From the NCBI GenBank assembly GCA_947034885.2, contig OX344751.2, forward strand, positions 4,650,001 through 4,714,000: a stretch of DNA of 64,000 nucleotides, given 5' to 3'. This DNA is from Thuidium tamariscinum. Lineage: Eukaryota; Streptophyta; Bryopsida; Hypnales; Thuidiaceae. Below are positions 46,973 to 58,400 of this stretch, in pieces (within the stretch, counting starts at the first letter, position 1; each line of letters opens with the position of its first letter). Under the pieces are notes generated by a model. It had not been told where the DNA came from, did no database searches, and worked only from the letters and a program-made list of their open reading frames with translations. A program made the position numbers and the translations under genes.

Positions 46973-49900
46973 GTACAACAACAAATTTATTTCAATGAAA
47001 ACAAAGTGTTTTCAATGAATTTGTATTGTTGCAATATTGCTTATGTATTGCAAGTGTATAATTTTAATATTGCACCGCTTAAACATTGGAACAATCTTAT
47101 TTCAATGGGGGTTACTTTTTTGATGAAGTATACAATGGATGGATTATAGAGGATCATTTTATGTAGAACAAAAGTATACATTTTAATCCTTATAATTTTT
47201 TGTAAAAAGGAAAGGTCTTGCACAACAATTTGACCTCCAATGACTGCTCTTGGATTTCTTTAAGAAAATGATTCACACTATATGCAAAAGGATGATTTCA
47301 ATGATGACTTGTCCTATGTTCTAGGATTAATGACTAAAGTTTTAAGGCCTTTTTCCATCAAAATCTACTCAAAAATATCATTTTCTAAGACAAAGTGCAA
47401 AAATCTTTAGAAATTATTATTTTTTGCATATGTAACTACAAGATAGTGCACTAAATTGGTATAAATGTGTGGGATAAACTTTAGAAACTTTAACCATATA
47501 GATTGCAAGATATTTGTAATTGAAGTGAAGAATTTATTTTTTTAAACCTTGCCTACCCAAATTTTAAGGTTTTGAATCTTGTTAGCTTACAATTTTTTGC
47601 ACTATGGATGTTGAATTAGAAATTTGATGGTGGAATTGTCCTAGCCAAAAATTAAAGTCTATCAAAAAAAATGTGAAAAATTGTCAAAATTCCATCCATT
47701 AATGAATCCTTTTTTCTAACTATTATGAGAATGCATGGATAAAATTTCAGAAATTTTGACCACATAGATTGCAAGGTATCTATGTTCAAAGTCAAAAAAC
47801 AAGTTTTTTAGCACATTATGGGATTGGATTGTTTAACTTTGAACCTTTTTAATGTTAATTTTTTGCACTACAGAGTTTTGAACTTTAAACATTCATGGTA
47901 GAAAAATAAAGTTGAGAGTCTATAAAAAAGAAAAGGAAATTAAAAAAAATTATTAAGTAGAAGTAGGTACAAGATAGAAGGAAAATTTTTAATTATTAAT
48001 ATTTCTAAGACAGAATTGAAATGCACTAATCCCAATGGTGAGATTGTTTGAGCAAGCAAAATAAACCATCTAGAATTTATTTTTTATGAAAAGTTGTAAG
48101 ATTTGCATTCAAAAATGAATTTTATTTTTTTCGAGAAGGTGATTAAATTACCTAAAAACCAAGATTGTCCATAACTTTCTATTAATAAATCCAAATGAAA
48201 GGAATCAAATATTTCCACGTAAATATCTTCTATGAGGAAAAATTTTAATTTAAAAAAAATTCAAGTTTTAAAGTTTCTTTGGGGTTGCCCTCTCTCCCCT
48301 ATTTTAAGCTTAATATTTAGGCATAACTTCTGTTCTTGGGCATTGATTGAAAAAAAACTATATTCTCACAAATTTTATCAATTTTTTAATCTTAAGAAAA
48401 CCAAGACAAAAATTGATTGTGTAGGTACTTGTCTTTTAGGAGTTAAGTTATTTTTTAGAAAGATGCTTACATTGCCCTCTAAATAAGATTGCCCATAATA
48501 TTTTTTATCACTAGTCCAAATACAATGGATCAATCATCCTATATAGACAAAGATATTTTTTATAGAAAAAAAAATTTAATTTTGACTTTTTGTGACTTTT
48601 TTGGTGTTGATGAGTCATTGTTTACTTTACACTTTAGGTAGCAAAACTTTTGCTTTTGTACATAGATTGAAAAAATATTAAATATTTTTTCCAAACTCAT
48701 TTTTTTTCAATTTAAAAAAACTATGATAAAATGGGGATTGTAGGCACCTATATAAAATCCATTTTGTCCCTAAGGAGATGATGGTGCTTTAGGGTTTAAC
48801 CAACATTGGAGAAGGGTCCTTTTGCTCTCCTGTTGGAACCCCAAATATTGCAACTTTTCATTTAGCTAATGACCCGTTGCATATTAAATTAAGTTAACTC
48901 GAAGAGATTGAAGGGAAGATTGTCATAATTTCTAAGGTAGCATGGATTAGGTTGGTTAATAATGTTACAGACTTTTAGTTGTGAGCATGATAAATTTTTT
49001 GGCCTTGAGCCATGTTACTTGTATGATGATTGTCTAAAAGATAAAGATATTAGTATATACTATTTTTAATTATATTATTCTATTTGTATTTAAAAATGTA
49101 TTGTAGTACAAAAAATTGGTGAACTTATAATCCTTAATTAGATGGTTTTGGCAAAAAATACAAAGGCTTTTTGTTAATTTAATCTATTTGCTTGCCAATA
49201 TGAATTTAATTTTAAAAAATTTACCATCAATGGTAAATATGATAGTCAATTTTCTGCCCCCCTTGTTGGAGATGAGGAGTTTTTTTTGGTGGTAGGTCTC
49301 ACATTTTCATGTGTTATGTAGCCCTTGACCTAAAAGATGGAAAGTAAAAAATGTCCCAATATAACTTGCATGTGGTCAAACTATAGTGATGAATCAACTT
49401 TCAAACAAGCAAATAATCTACAAGAGTCTTTATATAATAAGAAATAATATTTATGTAAGGTTCTATTCAAACATCTTCACTTGTACACTAGTGAATAATA
49501 CAATTAAAGAAACAAGAGAGGAGAGCGTTGAGGTCACCAATTTGCCTTATCCCATTGTAAGTTATTTGTAAACTTCACTTAATGAATTGGAATACCAAAA
49601 AGCAATACTATTTAAAATCCAACAATGCATTTGGCTCTTGAATTGGATGGATGTCTACATTCACCTATAAATACCACAACTACTCATGAACAACAATTTA
49701 GAGCTCAAGCAATTTATATTTTAATGACATCTATTTTAAAGGATTGTAGTGGCATGTGTAGTCTTGCAAGAGCAATTTTAATTTTGAAAATTCATAGAAA
49801 ATTTCTTGAATTTTGAAAAATTACAAAATTATTTGGATTGGATTTTTCTTGGGTATGCAAAAAATCTTAATTGTGAAAAAAAACTTTCTCATTTTCTTTC

Positions 49901-51613
49901 AAAGAAGTAAAATTTATAAAAGTGTTATTGCTTTCTACCATGTTGTTACTTTCTATTAGGTATAGGATAGGATTTATTGCAATGATTTCTCTAATAGTGG
50001 TGGTGGTTGTGGATACTAGTGTCACTACAAAATTTTACTTTTGTAAAAATTGGTACAATATAATAATACCATACTAATATAGTAATATTGTGATCAACCT
50101 ATACTAATTTAAAAATATTGTTACTTTGACAATCAATATAGTGTGACATGTTCTATTATGATAATCACTATTTAGAAGTTGCACCTAATTTCAATCCCTT
50201 TCTCAAAATTGACCCCTATAAATTGTTGCCTAAAGTATGCTATCTCTATTCACGAGAGACTAAAGTCACTTTTGAATACTTCTATTTTTAGTAATCTAAA
50301 AAATCATATTTTGATTCATACAATAGAATCCACAACATACACATGAAAAGAATCTAGAGTGTAGATGAGTATTTTCTTCACTCAAAAAAATTCATAATAG
50401 AAACCACCATTTTTTGGAGGTGAAATTTACATTCTCTAAGAAATTTTGTCTTGTCAAATTATGTACTTCTAGGATTGCACTAGTGTTGTGAGGGCTTGTG
50501 GCAACTATTGTTCCAAAAAACACACATTGATAGGAAGCATTCACAAATGCTTATCTAAGCTTAGTACCAATGAAGGTAAACCAACCTATCACAAGCATAG
50601 TGACTAGTTTGTTGTATTTATATTATTAATTATTTTTGAAGATTTATGTATAAAGGAAAATTTGACTATTTGAGTATTCAATCAAATAATTAAATTCTTT
50701 TGACATAGCATGAATTTCTAGTGAATTTTTGAAGAATAATGTCCAAATTGTCCAAAAGAGCCTTTAGACTACCTCCCAACCAACAAATGTATATATCCTT
50801 AATGGTTACCTTACTTACTTGAAGTAATTAATCAAAATATTTCCTAGTATATCTTCAATATAAAAGGTTGAAAATGATCATTTTTTTAAACAAATTTACA
50901 CACTAAAGGTAGAAATTGGTGTTGCAATTACTAAAAGCAACCCCAATCCAAATAGCACCCCTGCTATAATGATAGGGCAATTCCAAAAAACACACTTGAA
51001 TGCAATCAAAATTGTTTTTCTTTATTTCCAACCCATCCTAAGCCCAACAAGTTAGCAAGAAATGAAAAGCTTAGTAGGTAGCTCACAATAGAAAAATTCA
51101 TAATTGTCATACATTTTCTAGATGTGTTATGTATGCCAATAAATTGGAGCTTTTTGCTTGAAAGATCTTTTCTTTAAACGTAGAATCTTTTCCTCTCCAT
51201 TGTTTTATAATGTAGAAAAGTCCATTCGAGGTTTGGATTGTTGGCCTAGCTTACACTAGGTTAATTTTTTCAAAGAGTTAATAAAATGGAATGTAGTTTA
51301 CCTCCCTCCAATTGAAAATTCCAATATTGCCCCTATTTTTGCTTATAGATTTGGGATGCCCTAATCACTCCATCACCATCATCCAAGACATTACAGTGGC
51401 CCAAAACTAGAAAAAATATGATCTACTTTGGCTATGGAGGATTATAAGTCGGGATTTATCATCCATGAAAAATGGCATGGGCCTTGGCTATAATATAAAT
51501 CCAACTTGGATCCACATCTATTTTTCCACCCAATTTTTGCTATGATAATTTTAGAATGCCTTTTGAGTCTAGTCGTGGTATAAATTAATTACCCCTTCAT
51601 TTGAGGGGCATCT
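46973..51613. other. Long gene-free AT-rich stretch
   Basis: Over 4.6 kb without a supportable gene. Short frames (60-98 codons) are low-complexity. There are no RNA genes, no long terminal repeats and no transposase. Blocks around 47460-47530 and 47730-47790 share CATAGATTGCAAG(A/G)TAT, as does 3280-3300, pointing to another old dispersed repeat. Confidence 0.45.
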
Positions 51614-52660
51614 TGATTTTACTATTCAGTGTAGTGTAGCCACAATCTCATTTATTGAAATTTTTTTTGTCATGTATAAATGGATGCAAGACTTGATTCA
51701 AACCCTGCCTCACCAAGTACTTTTGATGAGTCTTTTGTGTGTCACATGTTGATTAACTAGCCATTGGTAAGGGACAACCCAATTTCACTATCCAATATAC
51801 GTTGGTATAGCTCAAATCTCATTTATTGGATGTCACGTATAGATAGATGTAAGACTTGAATGGATCATTTCCTACAGAAGGTGTCTATAATTTGTCTTTT
51901 GCCTTGTCGTAGGTTTATTAATTGGCCCTTATATACCGTGAGGCAACATGATTTCTCTATTCAATGTAGTGTAGTTCTAATCTCATTTACTAAAATTGAA
52001 AATCTCTATTTCTCATAGGTTGATGAAAGTGACTTTAATGAATTAATGGATTTCTCTTTAGGTGTCCTTGATGTGTCTTTTGGTTTGTTATAGGTTTATT
52101 ATAAGTGGCCCTTATATAGTGAGGGGCTCCTTGATTTCATTGTAGAATAGTTCTTATTTCATTTACTCAAAAAAAAATGCCTCTCTTCTCATGGGTTGAT
52201 GCAAGTGACTTAAATGGATCAATCCCTAAGTGTCCCTAATGTGTCTTTCGCCTTGTTGTACGTTTTTTGTGATCCTTGCATGTCGAGGCGGACCTTTTGT
52301 GTCCAACGAATGACAAAGAATCTTCCCTTGCAGGATAGAAGTGCACCTATTCATCTTTGGTACTAGCCTACTAGGGGGTGGAAAGGGGAGATCTTCTGCG
52401 GTACTTTGACTTCCAATGAGTATGTTTGGTTTATTCAAAGAAGATGATGTCACACACTATTGAAATGCGTGATTTTCACGTCCACCAATCCGTCCTTCAA
52501 GAGTGAAGTGGCCGTTATATATTGTCTGATGACATGATTTCAAATGTAGTATAGCCCCGATCTCATTTTCCAAAAAAGAGGAGAAGAAATGCCTCTCTTC
52601 TCATGGGTTGATGCAAATGACTTTAATGGATCATTCCCTAGGTGCGTCTTTTGCCTTGTC
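51614..52660 (+). repeat. Degenerate satellite, about five units of 165-180 bp
   Basis: The phrase TCAATGTAGTGTAG followed by AATCTCATTTA(C/T)T recurs at about 51624, 51790, 51960, 52135 and 52540. Later in each unit come GGTTGATG(C/A)AAGTGACTT, CTTTTG(C/G)CTTGT and GGTTTATTA..TGGCCCTTATAT. The last interval is lengthened by a family C MITE at 52262-52507. No coding content. Confidence 0.65.
52262..52507 (-). mobile_element. MITE family C, copy 5 (inverted, inside the satellite)
   Basis: It contains the complements of the family C blocks: GATGTCACACACT, TTTGACTTCCAATGAGTAT and CATTCATCTTTGGTAC-like sequence, and ends CCGTCCTTCAAGAGTGAA. The uninterrupted satellite unit near 51920 has TTAA (TTTATTAATTGGCC) at exactly this position, supporting TTAA as the target. 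Confidence 0.65.
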
Positions 52661-53371
52661 ATAGGCTGATTTCCCTTCTCTTCACAGCCTCCGCTTCTTC
52701 CCCTCGGGTCCAGCGCCCCCCAAATATCCCAGCGCAAGTTGTCCCGGCCGCGGGGCGAACACCCCAGTGGCCCCCGCCCAATGAATCCCAACGTCCTCCC
52801 TGCCAAGCCCCAAATTCAGTTAAGCTTCCTCCTCTCCGTCCCCAGTCGATTGACCTGCAGACACCCACTGCACCCCAGCCCAGGCGGGTCCGTCGGTCTG
52901 CAGTGAAGAGCGCACCAGTCTTGCTCCCCCGACCGGGCTCCACCACTTGGATTGGATTTGGCCAAAGCTGCTGGGGCCTGCGCCTCGCCGGAACTGAAAA
53001 GCAGGCAAGTTGACGGACACGAGACACAGTAAACTGCGTAGACAGGGCGTGGACTGTCTCTTCCCTAGCAGCTAATTAGACAGCGCTGGCTCACCTCATC
53101 TCCTCCAGAACCCGCTCAACGCAGTCCGGCAGAAGCGAAGCCGGCGGCCCAGCCAGCCAAATTAAGGTCCATACCGAAGACACCGGGAGGGAGGCCGCAC
53201 CTGCTGCGAAGAGGACGAGGAAGGGCTCACGCAGGCACGGAGGGATGGTGATACGCTACGAGGAAACGGACTCGGCGGTGGAAAACGAATACTGGAGGAA
53301 AATAACCAAAGCCACTGCAAAGGGCCCGCCGGGGTGAACTTGCTCGGCCACTTGGAAAACGCTGGAATTTT
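52661..53371 (+). other. GC-rich island with a coding-like frame
   Basis: GC-rich DNA between the satellite and repeat I. Two frames look protein-like: a Pro/Arg-rich one up to 53013 and an 86-codon one open from 53080 to a TGA at 53335-53337, whose end reads MVIRYEETDSAVENEYWRKI and then TKATAKGPPG. The latter has charged, non-repetitive composition. A splice acceptor-like CTCCTCCAG precedes it at about 53102-53110. No family was recognised; a captured or decayed gene piece is the likeliest reading. Confidence 0.3.
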
Positions 53372-53700
53372 TTATTTTTTGCACATCACTGTTTTTGCAA
53401 ATTCTGAATTCATCTTTGCAATCAGCGGCCCCAAGTTAGTGGGAGAGGGAGTGTTTACGGTAAATTAGAGTGGCACAGATTAGGGGGCTTTTTGTTTTAC
53501 TTGCACCCCTGGAATTACTTAGAGTGGCCGAGCGAGGGGGGCCAGTTCACCCGACCCTTCAAAGGTCCGCCGGAACCAAAGCAAACGCAAGGAATTCCCC
53601 GACCTGAAGGCGCGCTATAACTTTCTTACTTACCCACCTACTAGCTTTAGCCAGGGGCCGGGGTCACAGACTTGCGTGCGCCTAGCTTGGGGTCCTCCTC
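53372..53700. repeat. Repeat I (inverted) and shared flank
   Basis: At 53372-53442 TTTGCAAATTCTGAATTCAT and GCGGCCCCAAGTTAG match the inverted repeat I near 45020. The following GGGGGCTTTTTGTTTTACTT parallels the 45.2 kb island. Confidence 0.5.
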
Positions 53701-55468
53701 ATTTGGTGCTCATTGGGTCCCCATTTGCCTGGTTCCTTGATGAGTGCGCTTCACCAGCTCCGTTTTCGACGCGACTCATCACACCGGGGGAGAGAGAGAG
53801 GAAGAGGGAGAGAGAGGGAGAGGGAGAGAGAGGGACACACGCACACGGAGGGAAACAGGGACACTGCAACGAGTTCACAAGACGCGCGCAGCATTTGGAA
53901 TCAGTTGCGTCTCTCCTGGATTGTCACGTTTCGATTGGGGCACCATGAACCATCTTCCTCGCAGCGAGTCCGTGACGGAGCGTTTGATCTATAGCTAGTT
54001 TTCGCGATGGAGTCTTCGCGTCTGTCGTGGAATTGGACCGAGGGAGGTGGTGTGGGGGATTTGCTAGTGAAGTGTGTGGGTGCGCCGCGGGGGTAGCGAG
54101 GAGTCAGTGTGTGTGTGTCTGTGAGGGTTGGTTGTGAGTGTAAGCTTAGCAGGTATGCGGTGGAGACTTGGAGTTGCTGACATTCCGGGCGGGAGAGAAC
54201 GTGCAGGCCGTGAGACTCGGATTCCGCGATACTTCAGAGGTGGGGTGTCACGAGATCGCTGGAAATCCTTCGGTGCGCGGAGGAATTCGAGCGATGGACG
54301 AGGGGCTTGTGTTTGGGTGAATCTGTTGTCTGGTGCAGCTGGAATCGAAGGCTGATTAGGACCAGGAAGCATGTAGCGAGTGGGGCCGGGAAACGCGAGA
54401 GGAAAAGGAAAATTTCGTACGTTTTCTGACCTTCGCAATTCTGGGCTGGTGCTAATAACGCTATGGACGTGGAGGTTTCCATTGAAGGTTTCCGTTGAAG
54501 GTTTCTATGGCGCAGGATATTCTTGGTCGGTAGATGCTTACTCACGATTGAATGCTCGTAGAACGTGAAGTATAGGTCGTAGCATGCAATCATTTTCTAG
54601 AGCAATCATCACCTATCACTCTTGTGTTTCTTGTGATGTTCGGTATTCCTTCACCACCTCCGTCGTCGTTGCTAGAGTAATGAATGCGGGAGACCCATTC
54701 GGAAACAAGTGTGAGAATAATGTGGGGTTTACTCTGGAGGTGCACGGAATCCCACATGGAATGTCCACTTCGATGGTGGTAGTGGTGATTCCTTGTGGTC
54801 GAGGGATCATGGCGCAGCTTTGCTTCAGATTATCGAGAGTTCCATTCTCCATTATTGGGTTCACGAGTTGCGGGAGTTGATTTCTGGATCGATGTTATGG
54901 CAAAATGGAATGTTGCGAGGGGTGACAATGTGCCACAGGCTTGATGCTCCTCATAATCACGATCTCGCAGCTTTTCTTGCGTCTGTTAGAATCCCGGCGA
55001 ATTGTTGACCTTGGAAATTTAAACAAGTCGATGGCGATGCTTAACAGAAGAATCCTGTGACGCTCAGAGCACCAGACCTAGCTCTCTTGCCCCCGAATTA
55101 CCTGCAAATATCAATGTAGAGCTTGCATCACGCTTGGTAGAACAAGATTTAGAATTTCTGGGTAGGATTCAATTGGGGCTTAGAACGCGAATGGCATGGG
55201 ACTCTCAAGTGATTAGGTCTGATTTGTTAACTAAGCTTAGTCACCTCTGGAAGTTGATCGAGGGCCAATTTCAATATGGTTATACGGGGAGACCATTTCT
55301 CCATAATCAGACCTGCAGTTTGCCCGGTGAAGGCATGAAGGGTTAGCCTATTTTTTTGTCTACATCAGTTTTACTCGCTGAATTCTACTCAGTGCTACTC
55401 TCGCCACTCCGATTGACTTTTCCCGATTTCATGTTTTCGCAGGTGGGGAATTGTGAAGTCGATCCAGC
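53701..55468 (+). promoter_or_regulatory. Probable promoter and long 5' leader of the histidine kinase
   Basis: A purine-only (GA)n tract lies at about 53788-53833, common near plant transcription starts. An acceptor TTTTCGCAG ends at 55441, 27 bases before the start codon, and the coding frame has an in-frame TGA between them, so the leader is spliced. A frame open from 55023 to a TAG at 55344-55346 (108 codons, containing FLGRIQLGLRTRMAWDSQVI) lacks an early ATG. It could be an upstream frame or an alternative first coding exon. Confidence 0.45.
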
Positions 55469-58400
55469 ATGAGTATCTTGGATTTTGGTCCTGGTGGTTT
55501 GGGTCAACGAGCCGTGTTCGTCTGCGACAGTGAGGCCAAAAACATCTACACAAACTCCGCGTACCAAAGCATGACTGGGACTACCCCCGAGGAGTTGCTA
55601 GGGCTTGGATGGATCTCTTTCGTTCACCCCGACGATTTGCCTGTGAGTAGTCAGTCCCCATTGCAAGTATTCCCAGCTTATGATCATCATGAACTTCATC
55701 AATCAATCCACAAATCTTAATTAGACCTCGAGGGATGACATTGTATCGTCAATCTGTGCAGAGAATTTGCTTTTCCTGGTTAAGAGTTTTGTGTCTGTCG
55801 GTTCAGTTGTTGACGTTGAATGATGGAAATGGCCACTGTAACCGACGCAGGGTTTAGGGTTTAGTATCTGAATTGGAATCAGCTAAGCGGTTGGATCTCT
55901 GAATTCGTGAATCAGGCCGTATGGGCGCTTGCGTTCGGGCATTTCTCGTCTCCTGTGGACGGGAACCGACAAATTCAGTGCGAGTATCGTCTGACGCACA
56001 AATACAAGAAGAATTATTACACATGGGTGAACGTGCAATCCGTGGACATGTCCGGGTGCCCTGGAATTGGCAGGTATTACTTTGCATTCGAAACTTCATC
56101 CTCGAAGTTTTCATACAGTTGCTACGTTGGGGAGGTTCGATCTGACACATGGGTGTGACCCTGTTGCATAGCTTTGTGGGAATACTGGAGGACATTTCTT
56201 GGAAGAAAGAAGCGGAGGAGTCGTTACGGCGCAGCGAGGAGCGGTACGTGCTTGCGGTGCGGGGCTCCAACGATGGGCTGTGGGACTGGGACATCGAATC
56301 CAACCAAGTGTTCTACTCGCAGCGCTACAAGAACATGCTAGGGGTTGGGCCCAGTGATGCCGCTGATAATCTAGGCGTCTTTGAATCTCGACTGCATCCC
56401 AAACACCGCGGTCAGTCTCCAGCCCTGGTGCTGTTGCTCTGCTCATTCTTATGCTACAATTTCGTACGAAGATCTGTTCAAGATAGAATTGAGCATGGAA
56501 TTGGTGCCTCGCAGATTCTAAGGCTTCAATTCTTGCACTGAGATTTCCTCAGCATAGAAAACTCACTATAGAATTGATGCTCCGCAGATTCTGTGATGAA
56601 AACGATGAAAGACTACCTGGCGACGAACAGCTCGGATTCGCCGCCCTTCGACGTGGAGACGCTGCTTCACACCGGGGACGGCTTGTACAACTGGTTCCGA
56701 GTGCGCGGTCAGGCGCTGTGGAACAGAGACGGCAATCCGGTGCGCATGGCGGGCTCCATCACCGATATCACGGAACGGCGAAAATGGGAAGAAGAGCAAG
56801 CTAGCCTGATTGCCAACCTCGCCATTGCTCGCGACAAGGCAGAGAAAGCTGCGAAAGCAAGATCCGAGTTCCTCGCTGTGAGTGAACCCAATTCTCCCTT
56901 TTTGGGGGGTTTAGTGTTTTAGGGACTAGGGCACGACATTCTGGAAAATGTTCTATAGTTGTCTTAGGATTGTTGACTGTAGCGCACTTTCCACCCCTGC
57001 AAACTATATTATACTCCGAGTAGTCATGTTTTGGGGGATCGCAGTAAAGATTAAAGAGGTCAGGAAGAAATGCTTATACAATTGACAGCTTTTTCTTAGC
57101 TCACGACGATAATATGTTCCTTCCAAATGTTCTTCGGTACTTCAATTGCTAAATTAAAGCAGAGGAATGCTATGATCTTAAAATCATGCTATGTTGGGTT
57201 CCACTCCTTAAAATCAAAATCCTGGATTGGCACTATGGTTTGGGCTTAAGTTTCAGAGCATTTCTGGTCTGTAATTCAAAGCATAGGATCTCGAAATCAA
57301 GTTTTGTTGTGCTCCTCGTAATCAAAATCCTGGATTGACACTATGGTAGGAATTACAGTTATAGAACATTTTTGGTCGTTTTGCCGAGTTTGCGTTGATT
57401 CAGTGTGCACTGAGTAAATTCAGGTCATGAGTCACGAGATCCGAACTCCATTGAACGGCGTGATCGGGATGGCGTCGGTGCTCTTGGACACGGCGCCCAC
57501 CCCCGAGCAGCAGGAATGCCTGGAAACGATCCGCACCTCCGGGGAGTGCCTGCTCTCCATCATCAACGACATCCTCGACTTCTCGAAGATCGACGCCGGG
57601 AAGCTGACCATTAGCGCCGTGCAGTGCAACTTGCGCAACTTGGTGGAGGAAGTGGGTAGCATGCTGGCGCTGCGAGTGGAGCCCAAGGGGGTGGAGATGG
57701 TGGTGCGCTACCGTCCCGCCCTCTCCGCCGTCTTCGTCGACGCCGTGCGCTTGCGCCAAGTGCTCATCAACCTGGTCGGAAACGCCTGCAAGTTCACTCA
57801 CGTGGGATCCATCGCCTTGGACGTCTCCTTGGTCTGCGAGCTCTGCCACCAGGGGTTGAGCACCGGGGAGCTTCACTGCTCGCACTGCGAGGCCAAGCCC
57901 TTCTCCGAGGTTTTGAAAAAGGTAAGCCAAGTCCAATACAATTAGCACGTTTCCGATTACCAGAAAATTAGATCCACAAGCCGTTTTGGACATGGACAGG
58001 GAAAGGTTCGAGGTTACTCCAATTGGGCACCCTCCGTCCTGAAATAAGTGTCCTACTTGAACCTCATGTTTTTTAAGGTTGTTTTGAGTAGGTCATATGG
58101 AGGGTTGTTTCTGTCCAATTTATTTCGGTTGTAATGAGCTCATGATGCAATGTTCCTCACTGATTTTGATGATGTAAAAATCTGAGTTCTTCACACGAAA
58201 TTCTGCTTTTCTCAAGATTATCGATGAAATTGGCACCAAACGTATTCAATGACTCTGCGGACACTTATTTTGGGACGGGGGGAGTACTAAACTTTGCGAT
58301 TCTAACTGAATTCATCTGTATTTTCTGTTAGGCTGTGCCGATGGACGTTGCGCACGGTCTGGATGCCACGCTTTCCAACGGATCCTGGGATCCTGGAGAC

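Noticed and set aside
46973..51613. Search for LTR retrotransposon coding regions
   Set aside because: No gag, protease, reverse transcriptase or integrase motifs and no long direct terminal repeats could be found.
52642..53013. 123-codon frame as a complete gene
   Set aside because: Its first third lies in the satellite array, and the remainder is Pro/Arg-rich with a competing minus-strand frame of equal length.
55854..56446. Long minus-strand frames opposite the PAS exons
   Set aside because: Antisense to spliced PAS coding exons; no domain of their own.
57400..57993. 197-codon minus-strand frame
   Set aside because: Antisense shadow of the GC-rich kinase exon 5; the plus strand encodes a clear HisKA/ATPase segment.
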